Positions 22,454 to 34,145 of a DNA stretch of 64,000 bases are shown here, piece after piece. Source of the stretch: Nelumbo lutea (taxonomy: Eukaryota; Streptophyta; Magnoliopsida; Proteales; Nelumbonaceae). The notes under the pieces are model-generated. The model did no database searches. It saw nothing but the letters and a program-made list of their open reading frames with translations, and was not told where the DNA came from. Every line of letters begins with the position of its first letter. Within the stretch, counting starts at the first letter, position 1. The stretch spans positions 63,724,727-63,788,726 of the forward strand of contig JAKGHH010000007.1 in NCBI GenBank assembly GCA_022828595.1, read 5' to 3'. Made by a program: the position numbers and the translations under genes.

Positions 22454-23076
22454 GCCTGTATGCGACGATTTGCAGAGTGTCATTTTCTAGTAGTAGGGCC
22501 TAGGGGGCCTATGACTGTGTGGATACGGATGGACCCGCTCCATATTATAGTAGCTTTTAATATCCGCTAAGGACAAGACCATTATACTGTTTACGGGCCG
22601 GGCCGGTTCGATTCAGGATTCGACCATTGGGCCTATGTCTAGAGCCTAAGCCCAACCCTCATATAAAGCCTTAAGCCCGGGCCCAAGGCTGAAGTCCGAT
22701 TATAAAATTGGAAAAAGTGATTTTTTTCTTTTTTACTCAAACTTCAAAACTCAAAAATAATGAAAAATCTCACTTCAATTTGAAAGAAAAAGAGGAGAAA
22801 CAAAGAAAAATGTTATCATGTTAGGTACAAGTTAGATCAGCCTGTCAGACTACCCGTCCCATGAACAGGTCTATAAATCATTCACTCATTATCCATTAAT
22901 TCAATAGTTGCAATTGGCGGACTTGCTTGAAGGAATTGGGCTTGACTTAGCCCTGTGACTCAAGGTCTTACCTGGATTTTTTTTGGTAAATAGGATCCTA
23001 CAGGATTTGGGCTAAGCACAGCTTGGCCCAGCCCAACCTTTTTTTTTTTTTTTTGATACTAAAAAGATTACATTAA
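22454..23076. other. Spacer upstream of the host gene
   Basis: It contains GGGCC-rich words near 22595-22690 of the kind found in degenerate inverted repeats, then AT-rich sequence and a poly(T) run at about 23039-23054. No gene. Confidence 0.5.
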
Positions 23077-23208
23077 GACTGTGTTTGGTCTGAAGGAAGA
23101 AGTAGGAAAAGGAAAGAAAAGATAGGTAGGAAATCTTTACAAACCTTGTATGAATATTCCTACCTTTTCCTTCTTTTCCCTAGCATTTTATTCGAACCAA
23201 GCATAGTC
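23077..23208. mobile_element. Tourist-like MITE (PIF/Harbinger type)
   Basis: This 132 bp element has terminal inverted repeats GACTGTGTTTGGT and, in inverse, GACTATGCTTGGT (11 of 13 equal). TAA flanks it on both sides (23074-23076 and 23209-23211). The 3-base TAA/TTA duplication is characteristic of Tourist-type MITEs mobilised by PIF/Harbinger transposases. The interior is purine-rich then pyrimidine-rich, so the whole can fold back. Confidence 0.75.
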
Positions 23209-23620
23209 TAAATGAACTGAACCTTTACAAAGCCGTTAACATTTGGTAGCCATACTTGATAGTGATCAAAAGAAAAGAAGTTAACAGCATGAGTCTTTGC
23301 AGCTTGGGCCATAAGGTGTGCATCATATAGTGTTTATTTACGAAACAAAAGAAATAAAAGACTTATGTTAGACTCGATCTTCAACTCTTCATAATATGAC
23401 CATGAATGAACTGTGATGTAGATTGAGCTCACTGCAAAATAGCCAAATGTAAGTACATAGATTTGGACACTACGGAAACTGCACTTAAATAATAGCACGC
23501 TTTCATTGCACCACAAGCCCAAACTCCTCACATACACAATGAAGACTGCGTTGAAGGGCATTCAAACACAGCCACAACATGCTTACATTATAGCACAACC
23601 TAAAAGGAATACTCTTACGT

Positions 23621-23722
23621 CTCAGTTTGGAAGGAGTACAAATACAAATATGTAATGATACAAAATACATGGTTTAGGTTTTGTACTGTATATATTTGTA
23701 TTTGTACTCCTTCCAAACTGAG
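23621..23722. repeat. Near-perfect hairpin, 31 bp arms
   Basis: Positions 23621-23651 are the exact reverse complement of 23692-23722, starting CTCAGTTTGGAAGGAGTAC and ending with its inverse. The 40 bp middle also pairs in part (ACAAAA with TTTTGT). Perfect arms mean it is either a young foldback/MITE insertion or is kept by selection. A transcript would form a long stem suited to small-RNA processing. No target duplication is obvious. Confidence 0.8.
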
Positions 23723-23879
23723 CCGTGCAATTCCACTACAACAATCCTTGAACACAACAAATGCATACAGTTGCAACATGAAGTAATAAAAAATCAACAC
23801 TACATAGAGCACAACTAGCATTAGCTTAGGAACCCCATCATGCACTTGTTATGCAACCTGAGACATCATTGCATCAATC

Positions 23880-24371
23880 CAAGGTTTAAAGTATCGAAAA
23901 CATCAAGTGTATCAGAAAGGCAATTTTAAGATACGCATCTAGATATGCCTTGAGTACACGTGTATCGGAGAAAAACTAAGATACACATACATACGCTTGG
24001 AAACACTATAAATACTTTAATAAATCATAAAAATACATCAACAACACTAAATATAAGACCTCAATGAGGTGTATATACATTAAATTAATATATTTTAATG
24101 GTCTTATGAAGAAATATATTATAGCTAATTATAATTTCATTAAAAATCCTATGCTCAACTATAATTTATAAATTATAATGCTTAAATTTTCATGTTTTAT
24201 GAGATGAGAAAAACCCAACTCTCCTATCCAACCATAAAGCATGCATTGACACAACTTTTATGTGAAAATATAATTAATAATTATTTATTGTTTAAATAAT
24301 TATTATTTATTATTCATTTTTAAAAATTAAAAAAAATAAAATAAACATTATATAATATATAAAAAATAGTT
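23880..24371. other. AT-rich block with TATCG/GATACG words
   Basis: The left edge (23890-24000) has repeated GTATC, GATACGC and GTATCGG words. The same vocabulary returns at 25115-25205 (CGATACGCCC and variants, about 10 bp apart). The two edges may be the ends of one ~1.3 kb element that contains the tandem repeats between them, but an exact terminal repeat is not visible. Confidence 0.35.
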
Positions 24372-24710
24372 ATTAAAGAAAAAATTTCAATTGTGGATAT
24401 GATAAATCATCCATAGAATTATAATATATTCAATCATTATGATCAAATGATAAAATATAATTAATTAGTTATTTATTTTTTAATTCTAAAAAATTAAAAA
24501 TAATTATTAAAGAAGAAATTTCAATTGGTCTATGGATATGATAGATCATCCATAGAATTATAATATATTCAGTTGTTATGATCAAATGATAAAATACAAT
24601 TTATTATTATTATTTTTTAGTTCTAAAGATATAAAAAATCAAAAAAATTAAAGAAGAAATTTCAATTGCTCTATGGATATGATAGATAAAGACATAGATC
24701 TAAAACATAT
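24372..24710. repeat. Tandem repeat, about 2.5 copies of 133-142 bp
   Basis: Copies start at 24372, 24505 and 24647 with ATTAAAGAARAAATTTCAAT. Each continues with TGGATATGATARAT; the first two share CATCCATAGAATTATAATAT and ATGATCAAATGATAAAAT. The third copy diverges after about 50 bases. The array is AT-rich with no coding signal. Confidence 0.75.
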
Positions 24711-25230
24711 TTAGTCTTTATAGGCAGAGAAAAAACTTACATTTTCAATTGTTTTGTTAATTTATATTTTCCCCAAACATTTTCCTGAAATTTCCATAAA
24801 TTTATTGATAGCACATGTGATTTTGAATGTAAGAAATGTAGATCAACATAAATTTAAACATTGAAGAAAAATAGGAAATCAAAAGATATTATAAAAGATT
24901 GAAAAAATACCTATTTTTTCCATATATTTGAAAAATCTTTGAAAAAATTAATGATTCACACTTATTTCTCGCAAAATTTTGCAAATCTAGCACTCTTGGA
25001 ATGAAGTTTGGAGTTTTAAAGTCATTTGGTGGTAAAAGAAGGCTTATTTCGGGGAAAAAACGCTTGCTTCCCCCTTTAATTTTTTTTTAGTTTTTGGTCA
25101 TATCTTTTTCGTCGATACGCTACCAATACGTCACGATAAACCCCCAATATGCTCCCGATACGCCCCGATACACCATGATATGCCCCTAATACAAGTCCAA
25201 TACGCATGAAAACAAACAAAACATCCAATT
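24711..25230. other. AT-rich spacer ending in GATACG repeats
   Basis: No gene. Positions 25115-25205 hold a short degenerate repeat based on CGATACGCCC, immediately before copia LTR B. Confidence 0.4.
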
Positions 25231-26957
25231 TGTTAGACAGTGTATGCCCTTAACTCCAAGTAGCTTGATGTACATTATAACATTTATTGTAAATGAAAAA
25301 AAAATACATATTTGATTCATGTTATATTTGTGTGCTTTTGTGAAATACCCTTAAACTAGACATTTATGAGATTCGTGTTAGTTTAAAATCTTCACAACTA
25401 TTGGATAGATCTGGAGAGATTTATCATGCCAAGGCTAACACTGATGTGCCACCAAGTGGGTTGAGGTGGTTTATCTTCGCTGCCAAAGTGAAACCTGAGG
25501 TACATGTAGTGTGGATTTTCTTGAAACCCTGAAACGGACCAAATTTCAATATTGCCCAAGACCTTGGAGATAAATGGACAAAACTGAAATATTGCACTTG
25601 ACCCCTAGACTCGATTATGGTACTTCACTAGGTGTCGGATTGGGTTGTCTTTGATATGCCAATCAGTTAGATCCTTAGAGGGGGTCAAAACTTGGGTATG
25701 TTGGGGCAATCCGAGAATTCACCTGAGTGGGTGATCATAGTGATAGGATCAGCCCCTTTGTTGGACAAAGAGAATGATTGGGGAATGCACTCTCTTTGAT
25801 GGAAACCTAAATTGTCGGCAGTGGATTTTAAATGTGTTTGAAATTCAGTTTTGCAAAATATATTTATATAGAGATATACTTATATGTTATGGTTTCACAA
25901 AATGTTTGCAAAATGTTTTAATTCCTAGGGTCCATGTGCGTAGAGAGTACAACAGTGTACCTTGCAGCCAGGGGAGAGGTCCTCTCTTGTCGAGCAGCAT
26001 TGGATCATTATGGGCTGAGAGGTTAAGTGTAAGACCATTGAAGATTATACCTGATGAGCTAATCTTGCATCTGCTCGCAATCATTGGGCCTTCATAAGAT
26101 GGCAGGACCCAAGGGCCATTTAGTGTAAATGTTGAGTCCATTAAGAGTCCATGGTGATGGACTCAAGGGTTTATTGTGTCCTACAGTGAATTCGACCAGA
26201 CCTTGTAACAAAGACTAGGCTAAACCCATGTGGTTGATGTGTAGATCAATGCTAGGTTCCCATGCCATACAAAGAGAGCCAAGTTAACCAGCATATAAAA
26301 GAGAAAGTGAGCTACATGTCTTAATGGGCCTAAAGCCCATTTCGAACTGGGCTTAAGTGTTTTAATTAAATTGAGCGAATTTGACTTATAACTTGATCAG
26401 GATTAGCTAAAGGATAAGATAAGTATTATCCATTTAAGAGTCCAGGTCCAAATATCAGATTTGGATCATGAAACTCTTTCCTAATTGGATTAGGAGGTTG
26501 ATCCAAAGAAGGCTATAAATAGGTGGCAAATTCTTCAATTTTACACACTCAGAAATCTGTAGAATTCTTCCCTAGTTCTTGCTGCCCCTACCTAGTTCAA
26601 TCTCCATTATTGGATCTGATCAAGAATAATTATTGATATTGTTTCTTGTTGAAGAACCATCTTGCTGATTCTGCCTCACCATAAGCTGTGTCATCTTCAA
26701 TGGAGGCGGATTTTGGTCAACTCTTTTAGCGTGAAGACCTACGTTGGGAGTTGCTATTATTCTGTATCAGGTATTTCCTTACTTGCTTAATTTTGGTTTC
26801 AGATCTGGTCCGGTTTGTTTCAAGAACAAACCTTGAAAAATACAATTTTTCTATATTAGGGAATAGGATTCTCGGAAGGGAGAAAGAAATTTTTGAAATT
26901 TCGCCCAATCTCCCTACAAGGTTCGACCATCCATATGGTGGATCTCCCTTTCCTTCA
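25231..26957 (+). mobile_element. Copia element B, 5' LTR
   Basis: The LTR runs from TGTTAGACAGTGTATGCC to TTCCTTCA (1727 bp) with a TATA box at about 26513 (CTATAAATAGG). It is followed after one base by TGATATCAGAGC (26959-26970), a primer binding site with one change from TGGTATCAGAGC, complementary to the initiator tRNA-Met. The early part shares CTTGATGTACATTAT with the LTR at 39756, so those two are probably the two ends of one element. Confidence 0.85.
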
Positions 26958-28797
26958 ATGATATCAGAGCCAGGGTTAATTCTTTAACCAAATCAGGCCT
27001 GATTTGAACCTGTGCAAATGGGCAGAATCGGTTCTACCCGATTTGCGCAGATTGTTGTTTTCTGGGAAATCAATTCTTAGTAATGGGGTGTATGATCTGA
27101 AAATTAATTTTTTTATTCTGATTTAATTATGGAATGATTCTGTGATTATTTCATGGATGTGTGGGTTGTATGTCTGATGGAGATCAAAATCATTAATGGC
27201 ACCAAAATTTGTGCACCCTGCATTTTTTATTCTATTATTTTGGTCTGTAAATAATTTTTTTTAGACAAAATGTATAGGATTTGATCTGATGTAATTAATA
27301 GAAAATTAGGGTTCTATTTTTTTTTACATTGAAAGAAGTGTTGGTTCCACATGGAGGAGTAGTAGACATTTCGTAGATACAATATCTGCAATCTGTGTTT
27401 TGCAGATACTAAATTTGCTACATGTGATTAACCTTTGTTTTGCAGGTTTGCAAATTGTAAAACAACATAACACTACACCCTTTGATTTTTTTTTCTTGCT
27501 GATCTTTGATTGTCTTTTTTGGGTGTAATTAGTTTTTAGATCATGTTCTTGAAATTGCATGTTGTTTTGGACACCAAACCCTAGGCCGAATTTGACATAA
27601 GTTTGGTCCGTTCTAATTGGACTGAACCCATGGTTTGATGGGGTTATTTTTCTGACCCAAATTCGGTTATGGTCCAGGGGTTTGATGGCCCATCACAAGA
27701 TACAATTCGGCCCACCCCTGGTTAAACCCAGTTTTAAATGAATTAAAACTGCTTTAGCCCAATTTCAGCATAATTGCTAATATGGCCGGACTACCTTTTG
27801 CAGTTCAACCCATATACCTTGATAATGTTATTTGATAATATTATGGGCTATGATGGGCTAATAATGTTTTAATTAATTAGGGTTTTGTAGATGATTTAAT
27901 TGATAGGATCAATTATGTGATTGATTCATGCATGTGATGTATGATGTGTAATGTGCTACGTACATGGGCCATAAGCACTTGGCCCATGTTAATTCGATAG
28001 TGGATCTTTTGCACACCATGGCAGAATGCACATCATTGCCCTGGTGTCCCTAAGATCATTGGATAATCTCCCTTCTTGATGGGCCCCACATCAGCTTCCT
28101 CCCGAGAGGAACAATGTGGAACCCTAGCCCGTTTAGGGCCCATCTAAATTTGACTTTGAGAAAGCCAATGGGAGCCACTTTGGTTTGACCTAAATAAAGA
28201 ACTAGGGCATAATTACTCGTTTCCTCCAGTAAAATATAAGTGCATATGATAGGGGGATTCATATGATGAACTCTTTAAAGGCCTTTCATCATTAGCATGA
28301 CGATGGACTTATCAGTAACGAGGAGATGCACCATATAATTGGGCTATCCATTTGCTGGTGAGTCTGTTGGATTGTTTGATAAGATGATAGGGGCGTCATA
28401 GACCGATGTGGGAGGAGCCTATCCTAAAATGGAAGACTCTCTTACAGTACCTTGGCGTTTACGAATATGACAAGTAAGCACTTACTGGACAGAAAGGTTT
28501 AATCTAAAATGGCACTGAACCTTGTCTGACTAAGGCCAAAGGGAAAGCTCATAAGATGAGTGGATATAATCCTTCACAAAAGGTGGTGGGGTTATGCAAC
28601 TGAAACAGTTGACTCCATGCACTATATGTGATTTCCCACATTTCTAGAGACATAACCGCAATCTCTGTCATTGAGATGGGAGGGAAATCTTAGAGATTAA
28701 TAAATGGAGAAAGAACATAGATTAAAAGCCATTTCTATGTAGTTAACATGAATCAATTTAGGTTGTGGACTAATAATCTTCTTTGCCTTTATCGGAA
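26958..28797 (+). mobile_element. Copia element B, primer site and leader
   Basis: This leader joins the primer binding site to gag and is non-coding. It closely resembles the leaders at 30828-34145 (element C) and 60593-61914 (element I). Shared landmarks include GGCCATAAGCA near the middle, GATAGGGGCGTCATAGAC, and GCAGCTGAAACAGTTGGCT-type sequence before gag. Confidence 0.75.
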
Positions 28798-29569
28798 ATG
28801 GCAAACAGACAGTTTGCCAAATTGTTGGATGACGACAAGCTTAAAGGCCCAAACTATGCTGACTGATTCCGTAACCTTATACTGGTATTAACGTCCAAGA
28901 AATTAGACAATGCTATTAAGACCCCTGCTCCAGATCGTCCAGGTGATAGGGCTTTTGAGGCATATAGGAGAGAGTATCAAGAATGGGAATAGAAAAATTC
29001 TCTTGCCCGGTGTTATATCATAGCCTCCTTAGACAATTCGATACAGAGATAGTTCAATCAGATCGAAGTGTCCAAGGATATCTTGGATAGTCTGAGGACC
29101 ATGTATGAAGAACATAATCGTTCTACTTGACAGAAGGTCTTAAAATTGTTTATAAAAATGACTAAGAGCCAACAGGTTCATGACCATTGTCTAAAGATGA
29201 TGGGCTATATTAATGAACTAGAGGTTATTGGTTCAGGTCTTGATCATGACACCAAAGTTGATGCCATCCTAAGTTCCCTGCCTCCCTCCTTCAATCAAAT
29301 CATCATGAACTATAACATGAATAAGCTACATGTTAGCCTTCAGGATCTTAGCAATATATTGCAGAGGGCTGAAGAACTGATAAAAAAGGATAAGCCCATA
29401 GCCATGCTTGTTGAAGGTGGAAAGTCGGGCAAGAAGAAGAGAAAGGAAAAGAAAAAGACTTAGAAAAGGGTTAGAAAGCCTAAAAGGCAGAAGAAAGACA
29501 AGACATCAAATGCCTACCACTTCTGCAAACAGACCGACCACTAGAAGAGGAATTGTCCTCAGTACCTGG
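28798..29569 (+). pseudogene. Copia element B gag remnant
   Basis: The protein would form the virus-like particle that packages element RNA. It starts at the ATG of MANRQFAKLLDDD and keeps gag landmarks KLKGPNYAD, LVLTS, TMYEE and GYINELE. The lysine-rich tail leads to a zinc knuckle (about 29517-29557) in which the first Cys is Tyr (YHFC) and a stop replaces Trp. At least five in-frame stops interrupt it (for example at the AD-stop-FRN and ST-stop-QKV sites). The remaining pol is cut off by element C at 29570. Confidence 0.85.
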
Positions 29570-30827
29570 TGTTAGATAGTTGTATGCCCTTAGCTCCAAT
29601 CAGAATGATGTATAGTATGAATTTATTGTAAATGAATAAAGTACATATTTGATTCATATTCCTTTGGTGTGTTTCTATGTAATCCCCTTAAACTGGACAC
29701 TTAATGAGACCCGTGTTAGTTTAGAATGTTCACAACCAGTGGCCCGGTCTGGGGAGACCTATCCTGAAAAGGTTGACACAGATGTGCCACCAAGTTGGTT
29801 GAGGTGGCCTGTCTCAACCACCAAGGTGAGACCCTAGGCACATGCAGTGTATGATTAATTGAATCTTTGAACCGGACTAGATTTCCAGTATTGCCCTGGA
29901 CCTTGCAGATTAATGGGCAAAACTAGAAAGTTACACCCGACCCCTAGACTCGATTATGATACTGCACTAGGTGTCAGATTGGGCTGTCTTTGATGTACCA
30001 ATCAGTGAGATCCTTAGCGGGGGTCAAAACTTGGGTATGTTGGGATAGTCTGAGAATTCATCTGAGTGGATGATCATAGGGACAGGATCAGCCCTTTTAT
30101 CGGACAAAGGTAATGATCGATGATCCACTCTCTCTTATGAAAACCAAGACCGCGGGTAGCCGATTTCAATCGTTGAGATTTGTTTTGCAAAATATATTTT
30201 ATATGAAATATAAAAGTATATATATTATGGTTTCTAAACATTTGCAAAAGGTTTTAATTCCCGGGATCCATGTGAGTAGATAGTGCAGCCGAGGGACAGG
30301 TTTTCTCTTGTCGGGTAGTGTTTGATCATTATGGGCTGAGAGGTTAAGTGTAAGACCATTGAGGATTATACCTGATGGGCTAATCTTGCATCTGCCCACA
30401 GTCTCTAGGTCTTACAAGGTGGCTTGGCCCCGGGACCACTTAGGGTAAGTGTTGGGCCCATAGAGCCCATGTGATGGGTTTCAGGGGTGCACTAACAGTG
30501 TATTCGGCCAGGCCTTGTCCCATGTGGTTGATGTGTAGATCAATGTTTGGGTCTCACGCCATCTTCAGTGGGAGCAGTCTTTGGATCCTTCCTTGGGTGT
30601 GAACACCTTCGTTGAGAGATATTATTTCTCCGTATCAGGTATATCCCTCTCCTGCTACTTTTGTTCAGATCTGGTTCGATTCATGGTTCAAGATTGATCC
30701 TTGAAAAATATGAATTTTCTAAAATAGGGAATGCGATTCCCAATTGAGGAGAGAGAAATTTTTGAAATTCGCCCATTCTTTTCTACAAGATTTGGGTGTC
30801 CATACGATGGATCTCTCACTCCCTTCA
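29570..30827 (+). mobile_element. Copia element C, 5' LTR (internally deleted)
   Basis: It starts TGTTAGATAGTTG and ends CTCCCTTCA, followed after one base by an intact TGGTATCAGAGC primer site (30829-30840). At 1258 bp it is ~0.7 kb shorter than the full LTRs A, K and I. The missing middle, which holds the TATA box, was lost at about 30559. There the sequence before one GCCAT (CACGCCAT) is joined to the sequence after another (GCGCCATCTTCAGTGG). Confidence 0.85.
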
Positions 30828-33800
30828 GTGGTATCAGAGCCATGGTTCAAGTCTTGAACAGAATTAAACCAAATCTGACCCTGCACAAATGGGCAAAAAG
30901 TGTTCTACCCGATTTGCGTAGATATAATGTTTTTTCTGGAAAATTTGTTTCTAGTGAATGGGCAATTAATCTGAAATTAATTTTTTATAAATCTGATTAT
31001 TATTTAGAACTGTTCTTTATAATTTTCTTGATTTATGGGCTGTTCGTACACATGGAGATCGAAATCTTGATTGGCGTAGGAAACCTGCGATTTGCAGTTT
31101 CTTGATTATTTTATTACATTTGGTCTTTAAAATAATTTTTTTTTGTTTTATAGACTGAATGTATAGGCATTCGATTTGATGTAATTATTAATAGAAATTA
31201 GGTTTTCTATTTATTTTATTTTGGATCGAAGACGACGACGCAAAGGAGATTTCGCAGATGGGAGAATTGCTATCTGCGATATGTAGTTTATGAAACTGCA
31301 ACCTGTGATCTAACTTCTGTTTTGCAGGACGGATTGTGCGAATAACCCTATTTGACTGATTCTTGCCTATTCTTTTATCAATAATTAATTTCAGATTAAT
31401 TCTTGAATTAAATCTTTAATTAAAGATTAAACCCTAGACCCATTCGACCCAGATTGGTCCAAACTGGTTGGACCGAATCTAGGGTTCGATCATGGCTGAA
31501 TGTCAGCCCTATTTTTCCCACTAATGGGCCTAAGGATTGATAATTAATTAAATGTTTAATTCGGCCCAACCTATAAAGGCCCAGTTTTAAGTTGTTAAAA
31601 CTGCTAAAGCCTACTTCGCGGATTGAGCTATATGGGCTGAACTGATCAACCCTAATTCAACCCATATACCTAGATAATATTAATGGTTAATATTATGGAT
31701 TAAAAATGGGCTTCAAATGGGCTTTACAGATATTTAATTGATTGGATCAATTTATCATTGCATGTGATGTATGGATGTGTGATGTGCTTCGAGCATGAAC
31801 CATAAGAACTTGGTCCATGCAATTTTCGACAGTGGCTCTTGCGCGCCCATGGCTGAATGCACATCATTGCCATGGTGTCCCTTTTGGTCATTGGATAACC
31901 TCCCTCAATGGTGGGCCCCACCCCTCATGGAGGGATACGTACGGAACCCTAGCCTATTTGGGCCCACCAGAATCTGGCTTTATGAAAGTTAGTGGGAGCC
32001 ACTTTTGGTTTGACCTAGATCAAACTAGGGCATAATTACTATTCCCTCCAGCTAATATGAGTGCATGTGATAGGGAGATTCATATGATGAACTCTCTAAA
32101 GGCCTTTGACGGGTTTGTCAAAGCCCTCAAAATTAATACTAGTCCCACAATAAAATATTTGTAGCAAAAGTGGTACTAGGTCGAATCCCACAGGGAGCTA
32201 AACAATAATATCTTAGTCGAATGGATACTACAATTGAGTGGGAAAATTTAATAACTAAAATTAAAAGAATAAGAAAGCAAATAGCAAAATAAATAAACAA
32301 GAGAAAATTAGTTTTACTGAATTCTGGTTCAGGGGTTCGGGTTGAATCGATCCTAGGTAAATTTCAGCATTCTTGCAATTCAAGCATTTAGCCTTAGATT
32401 TATTAGGATAGCCATAATAAACCTTGTGTTTTCCTAAATTAGTTGACCAAAACCCAGCATTCGATCAACACTTATCTTTAATCAACTGGGTACAATAGCG
32501 CTCCATAATAATTAATGATAGCATTAAGCTTTGTGAAAACAGTTAAACCAAAATAACAATAATTGAGATAGCTGCAATTATCGAAACTTGTTTCATCGAT
32601 TCCTTTTAGGTTAAACCATGTCAATACATTGGTCAAAGGCTATCACGAACAATTGACCCAAAAAGATATTAACCTAATTGCTACTTGTACCACTATTCAT
32701 GGATAGCAGTAGGAAAATCAACATTAATTCAGTTTGTCAAACTAATTAACATCAACATCCAATAAAAATATGCACAAGAATCAATGAATACTTGAATTTG
32801 AAAGCAAGAAAATAAATTAACTACAGAACCTCACAATGACACAATCGAACCTCCCCCTTTGAACCAGAAAAAGAAGCTTAGCTGCTCATGATCTGCGTAA
32901 TCTCCATGCTCTACTTCTCCATGACCGAACTGTTTTCTTGAGCTTCTTGTTCTTCTTGATGATCTCTTAGATCTGGGAGTGAGTGATGCTAGAGCTGGTC
33001 CGCCCCCCTCTTTATATAGCCAAAGGAGAGGGCTGTTTTCCAACTCCTTCTCGGAGATCATCTTATTTTAAGGGAGTCTTGATCTTCTTTGAACTAATCC
33101 TATCTTATCTCTTATCTAATCCCCATCCTTCTTATCTTTATAGGATTAGATTCAGAATTTAGATCTAATAAGACTCTCTCCCTCCTTGGAGGTTACATTC
33201 GAATTAGGACTCTAGGCTCTCACATTCGAGTTGGGCTTCTCTGATAACTTGGGCTGCTTCTATGTTCTTTTGCGAGTTGGGCTTCAACTGTGAAATGAGC
33301 CTGACTACGAACTTGCTCCAACTTCGGGCCCAGTTTCGGACTCGATTCAAACCGTATCTGCCAAAACCCAAAACATAAAGGTTGTGGACCTTCCTTTCAT
33401 CTTTCTAATTCTTCTTGAATTGTCTAATTTAGAGTTGGGAATTAGATTTATGCCCAGATTACTAACTGTCGCCGAAACTGTGCAAAATCAACCGATTTTC
33501 CTTGTTTTCTTCCAATTGCCTTCTTTATTGCCCTGAATCGAAATACAAGAGTAATGAGTCCATTTAAGTGCTAAATAAATGTAAAAGAGTGAATATTAGG
33601 GGATAAAAATAGGGTTCTTTTTGGTCTCTTCAGCCTTCCATCATTAGCTTGAGGATGGATCCTTCAGTAATGAGGAAACGCACCAAAAAATGGGCTATCC
33701 ATTTGCTGTTAGGCTTGTCTGAGTGTTTCATAAGATGATAGGGGCGTCATAGACTAATGTGGGAGGGGCTTCACTAGAAAATGGGAACTCTCTCACGGTA

Positions 33801-34145
33801 CCTTGACATTCACGAATATGATGGGTAAACACTCACTAGATAGAAAGGTTTATCTGAAAATGAATCTAAACCTTGTCTAATAGAGGCCAAAAGGGAAAAC
33901 TCATATGATGAGTGGATATGATCTTTCACAGAAAGGTGGTGGGTTATGCAGCTGAAACAGTTGGCTTCATGCACCCAGTGTGATTTCCCACATTTTTAGA
34001 GACAACTCATATTCTCCATCACTGAGATGGGAGAGAAATCTCAAAGATGAATAAATGAGAATGGAACGTAGATTAAAAACCATATCTATGTAATGAACAT
34101 GAATCAAATTAGGTTGTGGACTGATGTTTGCTCTTTTATCAGAAA
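30828..34145 (+). mobile_element. Copia element C leader, split by gypsy LTR J
   Basis: Non-coding leader between the primer binding site and gag, matching the leaders of elements B and I. It is interrupted at 32107-33632 by a minus-strand gypsy solo LTR flanked by GCCTT on both sides. Without that insertion the leader is about 1.8 kb, like those of B (1.84 kb) and I (1.3 kb). Confidence 0.8.
32107..33632 (-). mobile_element. Athila-type gypsy solo LTR J
   Basis: On the minus strand it begins TGAAGAGACC and ends ACCCGTCA (1526 bp). A perfect five-base target duplication GCCTT flanks it (32102-32106, 33633-33637). Reverse complement reading shows a TATA box (CTATATAAAGAGG, about 33009-33021) and the GTGGGATTCGACC block near the 3' end that is typical of Athila/Tat LTRs. 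It is the same family as the LTRs at 54360 and 62388. No internal region is attached, so it is a solo LTR. Confidence 0.9.
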
